The notes under the pieces: generated by a model
Databases searched by the model: none
Told to the model about the DNA's origin: nothing
Seen by the model: the letters and a program-made list of their open reading frames with translations, nothing else
Part shown: one piece after another, positions 27,827-35,641 of the stretch
Position numbering within the stretch: position 1 is the first letter of the stretch
Layout: each line of letters opens with the position of its first letter
Position numbers and translations under genes: made by a program
NCBI GenBank assembly: GCA_963851325.1
Contig: CAWKOR010000001.1
Coordinates: 2,418,001 to 2,482,000, forward strand
Direction: 5' to 3'
DNA: 64,000 nt
Source: DATGKG01 sp963851325
Lineage (GTDB): Bacteria > Desulfobacterota > Binatia > Binatales > Binataceae

Positions 27827-28828
27827 ATGGCCAATGGGCAACGAGTCGCCGTAGTTGGCGCCACCGGCGCGGTGGGCCAAACCACGCTCAAACTTCTGGA
27901 GGAACGCAACTTCCCGGTGCGAGATATCCGTCTGCTTGCGTCGGCGCGATCGATCGGCAAGAAGCTCACCTTCAAGGGCGAGCAGCTTTCGGTCGAGGAA
28001 GTCACCGCCGAATCATTCAAGGGAATCGATTTCGCCTTTTTCTCCGCCGGAGGAGAGCAGTCGAAAAAATTCGCGCAGCACGTCGTGAACGCCGGCGCCA
28101 TCATGATCGACAAGTCGAGCGCCTTTCGCATGGACGCGAACGTTCCGCTGGTGGTGCCTGAGATCAATGCCACCGCGGCGCGCAAGCATCAGGGCATTAT
28201 CTCATGCCCCAATTGCACCACGATCGTAACGGTCATGCCGCTTAAGCCGCTGCACGATGCCGGCAAGCTCCGGCGGGTCATCGCTACCAGCTTCCAGGCG
28301 GTTTCGGGTGCCGGCGTGGGAGGCATCGAGGAGTTGCGCGCGCAAACCATGGCGTGGAGCAAGGGTGAGAAGCTCACGGCAAAGTTCTTTCAGCATCAGA
28401 TCGCGTTCAACCTTCTTCCGGCGGGTGATATTGGCGAGGGCGGCTACACCGGCGAGGAGATGAAGCTGGTGAATGAGACGCGCAAGATCCTCGATACGCC
28501 CGACCTCCCGATCTCGGCAACCACTGTTCGCGTGCCGGTCTTCACCGCACACTCGATCTCGGTCAATGCGGAAACCGAGCGGCACCTTAGCGCGGCGATG
28601 GCGCGCGAGGCATTCGATCGATTCCCAGGTCTGCGGGTCTACGACGATCCGGGGCAGAACAAATACCCGATGCCGATCCTGGTGGAAGGGCAAGACGATT
28701 GCTTCGTCGGACGCATCCGCGAGGACATCAGCACCCCCAATGCGATCAACTTCTGGGTGGTCGGCGATCAGCTGCGCAAGGGCGCGGCCCTCAATGGGAT
28801 CCAAATCGCGGAGCTGCTGATAAACTAG
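27827..28828 (+). CDS. asd: Aspartate-semialdehyde dehydrogenase
   Basis: 333 aa. Reduces aspartyl phosphate to aspartate semialdehyde with NADPH, feeding threonine, methionine, lysine and diaminopimelate. N-terminal VAVVGATGAVGQ nucleotide loop, the AFFSAGGEQSKKF loop, catalytic Cys in ISCPNCTTIV (~residue 128), the substrate Arg/Glu region and catalytic His in VFTAHS. Full length for the family. It is followed by a bidirectional terminator and lies 1.7 kb from the SAM-regulated threonine/cysteine operon, with which it shares the aspartate pathway but not the transcript. Confidence 0.93.
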   Translation: MANGQRVAVVGATGAVGQTTLKLLEERNFPVRDIRLLASARSIGKKLTFKGEQLSVEEVTAESFKGIDFAFFSAGGEQSKKFAQHVVNAGAIMIDKSSAFRMDANVPLVVPEINATAARKHQGIISCPNCTTIVTVMPLKPLHDAGKLRRVIATSFQAVSGAGVGGIEELRAQTMAWSKGEKLTAKFFQHQIAFNLLPAGDIGEGGYTGEEMKLVNETRKILDTPDLPISATTVRVPVFTAHSISVNAETERHLSAAMAREAFDRFPGLRVYDDPGQNKYPMPILVEGQDDCFVGRIREDISTPNAINFWVVGDQLRKGAALNGIQIAELLIN

Positions 28829-28862
28829 CATCAACCTTGATAAGTTGGCCTGACTGGCGATG

Positions 28863-28899
28863 AAAAAAGCGCCGACCCATCCGGGATCGGCGCTTTTTT
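28863..28899. terminator. Bidirectional intrinsic terminator
   Basis: AAAAAGCGCCGA pairs with TCGGCGCTTTTT around an 11-nt loop, giving a T-run on both strands. It sits between the convergent asd gene and the Thr-rich secreted protein gene and serves both. Confidence 0.85.
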
Positions 28900-28920
28900 G
28901 TTGTCTAAAGCCGGTCTTAC

Positions 28921-30117
28921 CTACGGAATGTGCGGTACAATGCTCACCACCTGGCCAACGTTGTCACCCTTACCGGGATCGATGATCATGATGTTCGCGG
29001 CGTTGGTATTCCCTGTCCCCGTGCATCCTGAATCAGCGTAGGCGAAGGTGGTGACGCCGGTGGGCGTCACGGTGAAGGTGCCGTTGAAGCATCCGGAGGG
29101 CGAGCCTCCAGTTACTCCAACGATAGCCGCTGAAAAGGAGGGCTGTTGATACTGCATCAATAGCGGCGACGTTGCCACCGTTCCAGTGACCGTCGTTCCA
29201 TCACCGCTGATACCGGTAAGCTGGATAGTTGGAAACTTGCCCAACTGAGGCAGCGAAGCCAGCCACGGGCCATCGGTTCCAGCAAAGGCCTCGGTCACGT
29301 TCGAGATCGCTATGCCTCCATTGTTGCCGCCGATCCCATTAACCGGGCTCATGTTAGGTCCAGTGCCTTGATTGATACCCGAGGTGCCCGCGATATTCGG
29401 AGGATTGGTCGCGGAGTCGCCGAACTTTGAATTGGTATCGGTCGTACCAAAAATCCCGACCAGGAGCGAAGAAGCCGGGAAACTAATCGCCGAATCTTGC
29501 GACACGTTGCTGCTGTTGATTGCGACGCCCGCGGTAATGGCAAAAACGGGATTGGTGCAAGCGATCGGATCGTCGAGGCAAGTATTGCTGTATGCAGCGG
29601 CGGCGCATGATGCTCGGACCGAGGGACTCAGCGTAAACGCGAACGAAGGCCCGCCCGTTTCTGCCGATCCGACCTGATGCCAGTAGAGATTCTGTTGATA
29701 GTCTCCATTAACGGTTTCGCTGTCGATGAGATTCCATGGAGGAATTCCAGTCGTCGTCGCCGGGGGTGTTATGGTGACTCCGGTTCCTAAAACGCTGATG
29801 GCCAGAATGACCAGGTTGTTCTCTTTCAGACCGCTCCCAGCAGTGCAATTGATGAAAGCGGCTCCGGCGACTCCATTTTCCACGGCTCCACTACCCTGAT
29901 TCGAGGGCGTGATTGGCGTCGGGGTCGAGGTTGGGGTGGCGGTTGCGGTGGTAGTTGGGGTAGCTGTTGCAGTTGCGGTCGCGGTTGTGGTCGACGTGGC
30001 AGTGGGCGAGACTACGGCCGCGTGGGTGCACTTGGGACAAGGATCACATCCCGGTGACACCACGGCCGCGAGACTGAAAGCGGCGATCAGAGTGAATATG
30101 GCATAACGAGCGAACAT
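28921..30117 (-). CDS. Secreted or surface protein with Thr/Ala low-complexity linker
   Basis: About 398 aa. The ATG at 30117 gives a signal peptide (MFARYAIFTLIAAFSLAAV) followed by a Cys-rich patch (PGCDPCPKC) that may be the anchor or a disulfide site. Residues 38-75 are an almost pure Thr/Ala/Pro/Ser tract encoded by imperfect 6-bp repeats. The rest is a Gly/Asn/Thr-rich beta domain resembling surface or spore-coat-type hypothetical proteins. An upstream Met at 30168 is less likely. No function recognised. Confidence 0.6.
   Translation of the reverse strand: MFARYAIFTLIAAFSLAAVVSPGCDPCPKCTHAAVVSPTATSTTTATATATATPTTTATATPTSTPTPITPSNQGSGAVENGVAGAAFINCTAGSGLKENNLVILAISVLGTGVTITPPATTTGIPPWNLIDSETVNGDYQQNLYWHQVGSAETGGPSFAFTLSPSVRASCAAAAYSNTCLDDPIACTNPVFAITAGVAINSSNVSQDSAISFPASSLLVGIFGTTDTNSKFGDSATNPPNIAGTSGINQGTGPNMSPVNGIGGNNGGIAISNVTEAFAGTDGPWLASLPQLGKFPTIQLTGISGDGTTVTGTVATSPLLMQYQQPSFSAAIVGVTGGSPSGCFNGTFTVTPTGVTTFAYADSGCTGTGNTNAANIMIIDPGKGDNVGQVVSIVPHIP
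29915..30005. repeat. Imperfect short tandem repeats encoding a Thr/Ala/Pro linker
   Basis: On the plus strand the sequence is a run of GTTG(C/G)GGT- and GTAGTTGGGGT-like imperfect units. On the coding strand they give alternating Thr-Ala and Thr-Pro codons. Such tracts can change length by slippage. Confidence 0.6.
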
Positions 30118-30365
30118 TGGCTGCACTCCGGCGCGGCTGCTATTAGATGCTGTTACCGGTCTGAACAATATTCTGATGATTTCTGCGGACGATATCGAAA
30201 CGGACTATGCAAGAGCAAGTCTAGCGAGGGGCAGAAGGCCGTTTGCTTCAACTTACAGAAGAAATCGCGCCTTGGCTAATCGCAAAATCGAAGCAAACAA
30301 TGCTCCACCCGCCGCACCGTTTGACACGGATAACGCGGCTGTATATCTCTGATGGTGCTGATTTG

Positions 30366-30472
30366 CCTTATCGAGAGCGGCGGAGGGACAGGCCCGACGA
30401 TGCCGCAGCAACCGGCCCCGCGAGGGCGCAGGTGCTAACTCCTGCGGGGATTACGATCCCTGGAAGATAAGG
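30366..30472 (+). ncRNA. SAM-I (S-box) riboswitch aptamer
   Basis: P1 is a perfect CCTTATC (30366-30372)/GATAAGG (30466-30472) pair. Inside are the conserved S-box elements: AGAGCGGCGGAGGGACAGGC with the kink-turn region, GCAGCAACC, and GGTGCTAACTCCTGC at 30431-30445. These match the SAM-I consensus for the SAM pocket and pseudoknot. It lies upstream of the E1-like/thrC/sulfur-carrier/cysM operon, so that operon should be shut off when SAM is abundant. Confidence 0.93.
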
Positions 30473-30484
30473 CGAGAGTTACCT

Positions 30485-30519
30485 AACCCTCGTCCTTATC
30501 GCAGGACCGAGGGTTTTTT
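30485..30519 (+). terminator. Riboswitch-controlled intrinsic terminator
   Basis: AACCCTCG (30485-30492) pairs with CGAGGGTT (30508-30515) and the inner TCC with GGA, with one bulged C; a run of six T follows. The loop contains a second CCTTATC (30494-30500) identical to the 5' strand of riboswitch P1. The 3' P1 strand plus CGAG (30466-30476) can therefore pair with CTCG-T-CCTTATC (30489-30500) as an antiterminator. It is 36 bp before the first gene. Confidence 0.9.
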
Positions 30520-30555
30520 GTTCCCTCCACTCGCTCTCCTCAGGCCGAGCGGTAG

Positions 30556-31290
30556 ATGCGAAAAAACAAAGCCATATTGATCATCGGCGTGGGCGGCCTC
30601 GGAGTTCCGGCCGCCCTGGCGATCGCCCGAGCCCGAGGCATCGAGCGCCTCGGTCTGGTGGATCCCGATCCGGTGGAGCTCTCCAATCTCCATCGCCAGG
30701 TTATCTATGCCGGCGCCGATATCGGCCGCCCCAAGGTCGAGGCCGCCGCGCGTCATTTGCTCGATATCGATCGCGCTTTGACGATCGAGAAATTCCCGGT
30801 CGCTCTCGATGCCGGCAATGCTCACGAGATCATCGCGCGATTCGATTTCGTGATTGATGGTACCGACAGTCCAGCCGCGAAGTTTCTCATCAATGACGTG
30901 GCGATCGCGACCGCGACCCCTTTCGCGTATGGCGGCGTTCTGGGGATGAGCGGGCAAGTTATGACCGTGCTTCCGCGTAGCACCGCATGCATCCGATGTT
31001 TGTTTGAGGAGGCGCCCGATCCCGCCGACGTCGCAAGCTGCCGCGAGGCCGGCATCCTGGGGCCGGTCGCCGGTCTAGTCGGCAATTTGCAGGCGCGCGA
31101 AGCACTCGCGTTCACCCGCGAACGAATGCCGGCGCTAGCCGGAGCAATCGTCACCTACAACGCGGCCGGCGCGCCCCGAATGCGGTTCACCAAAGTTAAG
31201 CCGCGACAGGGATGCCTCTGCGGCGCATACGAGCGAGCCAACCATCAAGATGTTCAGGCGCCCCGGCGCCATCAGGAAGCCCGGCGCTGA
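30556..31290 (+). CDS. E1-like (ThiF/MoeB/MoeZ) adenylyltransferase lacking the N-terminal arginine helix
   Basis: 244 aa. Activates the C-terminus of ubiquitin-like sulfur carriers by adenylation. Active-site elements: ILIIGVGGLG at residues 7-16, LVDPDPVELSNLHRQ with the Asp and Arg, the RPKVEAA Lys, DGTDS, and zinc Cys pairs CIRC and CLCG. Unlike MoeB, it starts directly at the first strand: an in-frame TAG abuts the ATG, so the usual RYxRQ helix is truly absent. No rhodanese domain is present. It is the first gene after the SAM riboswitch and probably serves the carrier encoded at 32670. Confidence 0.88.
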   Translation: MRKNKAILIIGVGGLGVPAALAIARARGIERLGLVDPDPVELSNLHRQVIYAGADIGRPKVEAAARHLLDIDRALTIEKFPVALDAGNAHEIIARFDFVIDGTDSPAAKFLINDVAIATATPFAYGGVLGMSGQVMTVLPRSTACIRCLFEEAPDPADVASCREAGILGPVAGLVGNLQAREALAFTRERMPALAGAIVTYNAAGAPRMRFTKVKPRQGCLCGAYERANHQDVQAPRRHQEARR

Positions 31291-31313
31291 GGCGCCATTT
31301 AAGAAGGAACGCG

Positions 31314-32576
31314 ATGAGCTACATCACCAATCTGAAATGCCGTGAATGCGGGCAGGAATATCCAATCAGTCCGTTGCACGTATGCGAAACATGCTTCGGT
31401 CCCCTCGAAGTTACCTACGACTATGCGCGCATCCGCGCCGCCATCTCGCGCAAGCTGATCGAATCGCGTCCGCACAATCTCTGGCGCTATCGCGAGCTGT
31501 TGCCGGTCGACAGTGAGCCCGAGGCCGGCCCCTTTTCGGGCTTCACTCCGCTGGTTCGCACCAAGCGTCTGGGCGAGGAGCTCGGGATCAAGAATCTCTA
31601 CGTCAAGGATGACACGGTCAATCATCCGACCCTGTCGTACAAGGACCGCGTGGTCTCGGTCGCTATCACCAAGGCGCGCGAGTTCGGCTTCACTACCGTG
31701 TCATGCGCATCGACCGGAAACCTCGCGACTGCGGTGGCGGCGCATGCGGCGCGGGCTCATCTGAAGTGCTACATCTTCATGCCCGAAGGCGTCGAGTCGG
31801 GAAAAATCGTTGGCTCGACGATTTATGGCGCGCAGGTCATCACGATTCGCGGCAACTATGACGACGTCAATCGGCTGTGCAGCGAAATCGCCGACAAATA
31901 TGGATGGGCCTTCGTCAACATCAACTTGCGTCCATACTATACCGAGGGCGCCAAGACTTTCGGCTTCGAAGTCGCGGAGCAGCTCGGCTGGAAGGTGCCC
32001 GACCATATCGTGGTCCCGACCGCCGGCGGGACGATCCTGCCCAAGGTCGCGAAGGCGTTTAAGGAATTCAAGGAAGTCGGCCTGCTCAAGGAAGCCAATT
32101 TCAAGATTCATTCGGCCCAGGCTGCCGGGTCCGCACCGGTCATCCACGCGCTGCACAAACACACCGACCTGATCGAACCGGTCAAGCCGAACACCATCGC
32201 GAAATCGATCGCGATTGGAAATCCGGCGGATGGATTTTACGTCCTGAAGGCGGTGCGCGAATCCGGCGGATGGGGCGACGTGGCCAGCGATCCCGAGATC
32301 ATCGACGCAATCAAGCTGCTCGCCCGCACTGAAGGTATCTTCGCCGAGCCGGCCGGCGGCACCACCCTCGCTGTGACCAGGAAGCTCATCGAGCAGGGCC
32401 GCATCAAGCGCGACGAGACGGTGGTGGTATCGATCACGGGCAACGGATACAAAACCCTCGAAGCGGTGGCCGGCGCAATCGAGCAGCCGGTCATTATCGA
32501 GGCGAAGCTCAAGGAATTCGATTCATTGTTCGAGCGGCTGGAAAACGGCAAGCGCGAAATCGCGGGCGCCGCATGA
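31314..32576 (+). CDS. thrC: Threonine synthase (fold-type II PLP enzyme with N-terminal zinc ribbon)
   Basis: 420 aa from an ATG preceded by AAGAAGGAA. Residues 8-33 are a zinc ribbon (KCRECGQEYPI, then HVCETCFGPLE). The PLP Lys lies in NHPTLSYKDRVVS, the phosphate loop is ASTGNLATA, and VVPTAGGTIL follows. It would convert O-phosphohomoserine to threonine. Its place in a SAM-repressed sulfur operon, between an E1-like enzyme and a sulfur carrier, raises the chance of a role in homocysteine formation from the same substrate; that is speculation. Spacing to the previous gene is 23 bp. Confidence 0.88.
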   Translation: MSYITNLKCRECGQEYPISPLHVCETCFGPLEVTYDYARIRAAISRKLIESRPHNLWRYRELLPVDSEPEAGPFSGFTPLVRTKRLGEELGIKNLYVKDDTVNHPTLSYKDRVVSVAITKAREFGFTTVSCASTGNLATAVAAHAARAHLKCYIFMPEGVESGKIVGSTIYGAQVITIRGNYDDVNRLCSEIADKYGWAFVNINLRPYYTEGAKTFGFEVAEQLGWKVPDHIVVPTAGGTILPKVAKAFKEFKEVGLLKEANFKIHSAQAAGSAPVIHALHKHTDLIEPVKPNTIAKSIAIGNPADGFYVLKAVRESGGWGDVASDPEIIDAIKLLARTEGIFAEPAGGTTLAVTRKLIEQGRIKRDETVVVSITGNGYKTLEAVAGAIEQPVIIEAKLKEFDSLFERLENGKREIAGAA

Positions 32577-32669
32577 AGCGCCGATCGATGGGTCGCGGCT
32601 TGTCTGCCCCCTCAGAGCGGCAATAGCATCAATCAAGGATCGGCAAGAATCAGGAGGTCTGCGCCACGC

Positions 32670-32948
32670 ATGGCAATTAGCGTTCGAGTTCCTACTCCAC
32701 TGAGGCGTTTCACCGGCGGCAAGGACGAGGTCCCGGCCGAGGGCGCGTCGTTGCGCGCGATCATCGAGAACCTCGAAACGCGCCATCCCGGCTTGCGCGA
32801 GCGGTTGCTCGATGACAAGGGCGAGATTCGCCGCTTCGTGAACATCTATTTGAACGGCGACGATGTCCGCTTTCTCGAGCAGCTCAACTCGAAGGTAAAG
32901 GATGGCGACGAGATCTCAATCGTCCCCGCGATCGCCGGCGGAAACTGA
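32670..32948 (+). CDS. ThiS/MoaD/CysO-like ubiquitin-fold sulfur carrier ending in Gly-Gly-Asn
   Basis: 92 aa beta-grasp protein: VRVPTPLRRFTGGKDEV start, an ENLETRHPGLRERLL helix, IYLNGDDVRF, and DGDEISIVPAIAGGN. In CysO, MoaD and ThiS the free terminal Gly-Gly becomes a thiocarboxylate; here one Asn follows, so a peptidase may have to expose it. It is closest in pattern to mycobacterial CysO, which supplies sulfur to CysM, the product of the next gene here. The cysM start may overlap its 3' end. Confidence 0.87.
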   Translation: MAISVRVPTPLRRFTGGKDEVPAEGASLRAIIENLETRHPGLRERLLDDKGEIRRFVNIYLNGDDVRFLEQLNSKVKDGDEISIVPAIAGGN

Positions 32949-33933
32949 ACCGGAATTCGTGCCGGCTCAGCGTGCGTCGAACGTTCTCGAGTTAATCGGG
33001 AACACGCCGCTGCTGGAGATCACGAGGCTGACCGAGGGCATCGTTGCGCCCGCAGTCCGCATCTTCGCGAAGCTGGAAGGCTTCAATCCGGGCGGCTCGG
33101 TGAAAGATCGCGCGGCGCGCAGCATGATCCTGCGCGGGATCGAAAGCGGCGAGTTGAAGCCGGGGAAAGTGATCCTCGATTCGACTTCGGGCAACACCGG
33201 CATCGCGCTTGCGATGGTCGGAGCAGCGCTGGGTTATCCGGTCGAACTGGTGATGGCGTCCAACGTCAGCCGCGAGCGCACGCGAATCATTGAAGCTTAT
33301 GGCGCGAAGATCATTCTTTCGGATCCGATGGAACTCTCCGATGGCGCGATCCGGCTGTGCCGGAAGATCTATGCGGAGAATCCCGAGCGCTACTACAAGC
33401 CCGACCAGTACAACAACGAGGCCAACTCGCTGGCGCATTTTGAAACTACCGGCCCCGAGATTTGGCATCAGACCGAAGGACGGGTGACCCATTTCCTCGC
33501 CGCCATCGGAACCAGCGGAACCGTGATGGGCACCGGAAGATTTCTGAAGTCGAAAAATCGCGACATCAAGGTGATCGCGGTCGAGCCCGACGACCCGATG
33601 CACGGACTCGAAGGCCTCAAGCACATGGCATCGTCGATCGTGCCGGGCATCTATCACGAAAATGAACTCGATTCGAAGATTCCGATCTCGACCGAGGACG
33701 CTTACGAGATGGTTTACATGCTTGGGCAGATCGAGGGGATGGTGGTCGGGCAGTCGTCGGGAGCGGCGCTGCTCGCTGCGATGCGACTGGCGCGCACGCT
33801 TCGCGAGGGAACCATCGTCACGGTTTTTCCCGACTTCGGCGACAAATATTTATCCACCAATCTGTGGATCGGATGGCAGGAATGGCGGCAGGAACAATGG
33901 CAAGAACGGCTGAAAAAAATGGTCGCGGCATGA
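32902..33933 (+). CDS. cysM: Cysteine synthase (CysM/CysK family)
   Basis: 343 aa from the ATG at 32902, which overlaps the carrier gene by 47 bp; a GTG at 32959 would remove 19 non-conserved residues and avoid the overlap. PLP Lys in FNPGGSVKDRAA, substrate loop STSGNTGIALA and GTSGTVMGTG are clear. The long C-terminal tail (GWQEWRQEQWQERLKKM) recalls CysO-dependent CysM. With the adjacent CysO-like carrier and E1-like enzyme, sulfur is probably delivered as a protein thiocarboxylate. Its acceptor, O-phosphoserine or O-acetylserine, is not determined. Confidence 0.9.
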   Translation: MATRSQSSPRSPAETEPEFVPAQRASNVLELIGNTPLLEITRLTEGIVAPAVRIFAKLEGFNPGGSVKDRAARSMILRGIESGELKPGKVILDSTSGNTGIALAMVGAALGYPVELVMASNVSRERTRIIEAYGAKIILSDPMELSDGAIRLCRKIYAENPERYYKPDQYNNEANSLAHFETTGPEIWHQTEGRVTHFLAAIGTSGTVMGTGRFLKSKNRDIKVIAVEPDDPMHGLEGLKHMASSIVPGIYHENELDSKIPISTEDAYEMVYMLGQIEGMVVGQSSGAALLAAMRLARTLREGTIVTVFPDFGDKYLSTNLWIGWQEWRQEQWQERLKKMVAA

Positions 33934-34178
33934 TCGACCGCATCCACGAGCGCTACTATCTGAGCTATCCGCGGGCGTTGATCAAGGAGCCGATCCTGTA
34001 TCAGCTGGTGAAGAAGTTCGACCTGATTTTCAGCATCCGGGGCGCCAGCGTATCCGAAGACATGGGGCTGGTTGCGGTCGAGTTCGAAGGCTCGTCGGAT
34101 CAGATCGAGCGCGCGATCGAATGGCTGCGGCAAACCGGAGTGACCGTCGAGCCAATCGAAAAGAACGTTATCGAGTAA
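33930..34178 (+). CDS. NIL-domain (ferredoxin-like) small protein
   Basis: 82 aa, ATG overlapping the cysM stop by 4 bp. The sequence LSYPRALIKEPILYQLVKKF, FSIRGASVSEDMGLVAVEF and a C-terminal AIEWLRQTGV match the NIL domain found at the end of MetN methionine-transporter ATPases and in homocysteine-forming proteins. It may sense or bind sulfur amino acids. As the last operon gene under the SAM riboswitch it ties the cluster to methionine or homocysteine metabolism. Confidence 0.82.
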   Translation: MIDRIHERYYLSYPRALIKEPILYQLVKKFDLIFSIRGASVSEDMGLVAVEFEGSSDQIERAIEWLRQTGVTVEPIEKNVIE

Positions 34179-34384
34179 GATTGGTTTCGTCCCCGGTCGC
34201 TTGCGTTGCGACCAGCCGGCAACGACTCAGATCCTCGCCGCGCTTCGATATGCCACGCACATAGCTGTGCACCTCCCACGCCGGCGGTCGGGAACCCGGA
34301 TGAAGATCCTTCTCGATGAGCTTCACCGCGCGACAGCTGACGTAAACCGCTGAGGGGGGCTAGACAACTGGCTGTCATAGGTAA

Positions 34385-35569
34385 ATGCTTAAGGGTTATG
34401 ACCGCGCGTTGTCGCGGCCCTATCCCAAGGAGGCATGCGCTATGGCAGCCAGCCCCGTCAATGTTCCTTCGGCCCCGCTTTCCAATACCCGTCGGCGTCC
34501 GTTAGCTCTCACCCAACGCAGGCTCGAAGCCAATCGGCGCAACGCCGTGCACTCGACCGGCCCGCGCACCCCCGAAGGAAAGGCGAAGGTTGCGCGCAAT
34601 CCGATCAAGCATGGATTCTTCGTCGCGCGCGACCGATGGACCTCGCAGCAACAGCGCGATTTCGAGGAAACCCTCGCCGGGTTTGAGGCGGACTTCAGGC
34701 CGAATGACGCGCTGGAAGAGAGCTGCGTCCGGACCATCGCGGAATCCTACGTGAAGATGGCGGCGGTGCTGCGCTACGAAAATATCGCGGCGCTCAAATA
34801 CCACCAGGAATGCGAGCGCGAGTTGAACCAGCGCATCGCAATGGCCGATGCGGCTCAGGCGGCGCATCTTCGGGCCGAGCGGGAGCGGTTACGCCGCGCC
34901 GGATTGTGGAGGCCGACCATCCCGGGGCCTCGCGAGGCCGCGGCCATCTTACGCTATGAGGGCAGCCTCAATCGCGCGATCCGCCACGCCATCTCGGAGC
35001 TGCACGTGCTGAAAAACCTCAGGCTCGAGGGGAAATCGTCACCATCAAAAGTGCAAAAACAAACCCACCATTCGGCAGCGCCGAATGGTGGCCCTGAGGC
35101 TCTGCGAAGGGCCTTCGCGCAGCGATTGGATGTTCCGGCAGCGCCGTATAGTGGCCATGACCCGACCGAAGAGCTTCAGACGCTGCTCGCCTTGCTACAA
35201 AAAGTGCAAAAACAAACCCACTATTCGGCAGCGCCGAATAGTGGCCCTGAGGCCTTGCGAAGGGCCTTCGCGCAGCGATTGGATGTTTCGGCAGCGCCAA
35301 ATAGTGGCCCTGAGGCTCTGCGAAGGGCCTTCGCGCATCGATTCGATGCACCGGCAGCGCCGAATGGTGGCCCTGAGGCTTTGCGAAGGGCCTTCGCGCA
35401 GCGATTGGATGAGGCGGCGGCGCCGAGTGATGGCCCTGAGGCTGGAGAAGGACCTCGCGTGTCACCGGCTTCACTCCATGAAAATGCAAAAACAAACCCA
35501 TTAACTTCAATGTTTACGGGCAATCGTCATCAACGGCGCCGTGCCAGAGCGCTCGCGGCGCGCCGATGA
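34385..35569 (+). CDS. Hypothetical protein with conserved N-terminal motif and expanded 21-residue repeats
   Basis: 394 aa. The N-terminal part contains RRLEANRRNAVHSTGPRTP then EGKAKVARNPIKHGFF, a motif I recognise from uncharacterised proteins of soil bacteria; a helical domain follows to about residue 215. The C-terminal third has six copies of a 21-residue unit (SAAPNGGPEALRRAFAQRLD) in two blocks, each block preceded by the string KVQKQTH. The unit is encoded by a 63-bp palindromic DNA repeat. A later ATG at 34442 could also be the start. The repeat region may be an in-frame insertion rather than part of the ancestral protein. Function unknown. Confidence 0.65.
   Translation: MLKGYDRALSRPYPKEACAMAASPVNVPSAPLSNTRRRPLALTQRRLEANRRNAVHSTGPRTPEGKAKVARNPIKHGFFVARDRWTSQQQRDFEETLAGFEADFRPNDALEESCVRTIAESYVKMAAVLRYENIAALKYHQECERELNQRIAMADAAQAAHLRAERERLRRAGLWRPTIPGPREAAAILRYEGSLNRAIRHAISELHVLKNLRLEGKSSPSKVQKQTHHSAAPNGGPEALRRAFAQRLDVPAAPYSGHDPTEELQTLLALLQKVQKQTHYSAAPNSGPEALRRAFAQRLDVSAAPNSGPEALRRAFAHRFDAPAAPNGGPEALRRAFAQRLDEAAAPSDGPEAGEGPRVSPASLHENAKTNPLTSMFTGNRHQRRRARALAARR
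35047..35500. repeat. Six 63-bp tandem units with nested palindromes, plus three copies of a 20-bp leader
   Basis: Leader AAAAGTGCAAAAACAAACCC starts at 35047 and 35200, with a variant at 35481. The unit GCCGAATGGTGGCCCTGAGG recurs with exact 63-bp spacing at 35080 and 35143, then at 35233, 35296, 35359 and 35422. The first unit of each block makes a perfect 12-bp hairpin with an AGC loop (35065-35091 and 35218-35244), and these two hairpins differ by one compensating base pair (C:G versus T:A). Each unit also has GCGAAGG-G-CCTTCGC. Confidence 0.88.
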
Positions 35570-35641
35570 TAAGGTTCGCCCGCCAAATGCAAGATTGCGG
35601 AGTCCTACCGAGTTGCCTCGCAAGCGGATATTCTCGCGGGT

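Noticed and set aside
34100..34378. Minus-strand frame after the NIL-domain gene
   Set aside because: No ribosome site or family pattern, and it overlaps the NIL gene; the gap 34179-34384 is called empty.
35047..35500. CRISPR array suggested by regular repeats
   Set aside because: The repeats are contiguous 63-bp units without unique spacers and are coding; no cas genes are present.
35019..35510. Minus-strand frames through the 63-bp repeats
   Set aside because: The palindromic repeats keep all frames open; only the plus frame continues a conserved N-terminal domain.
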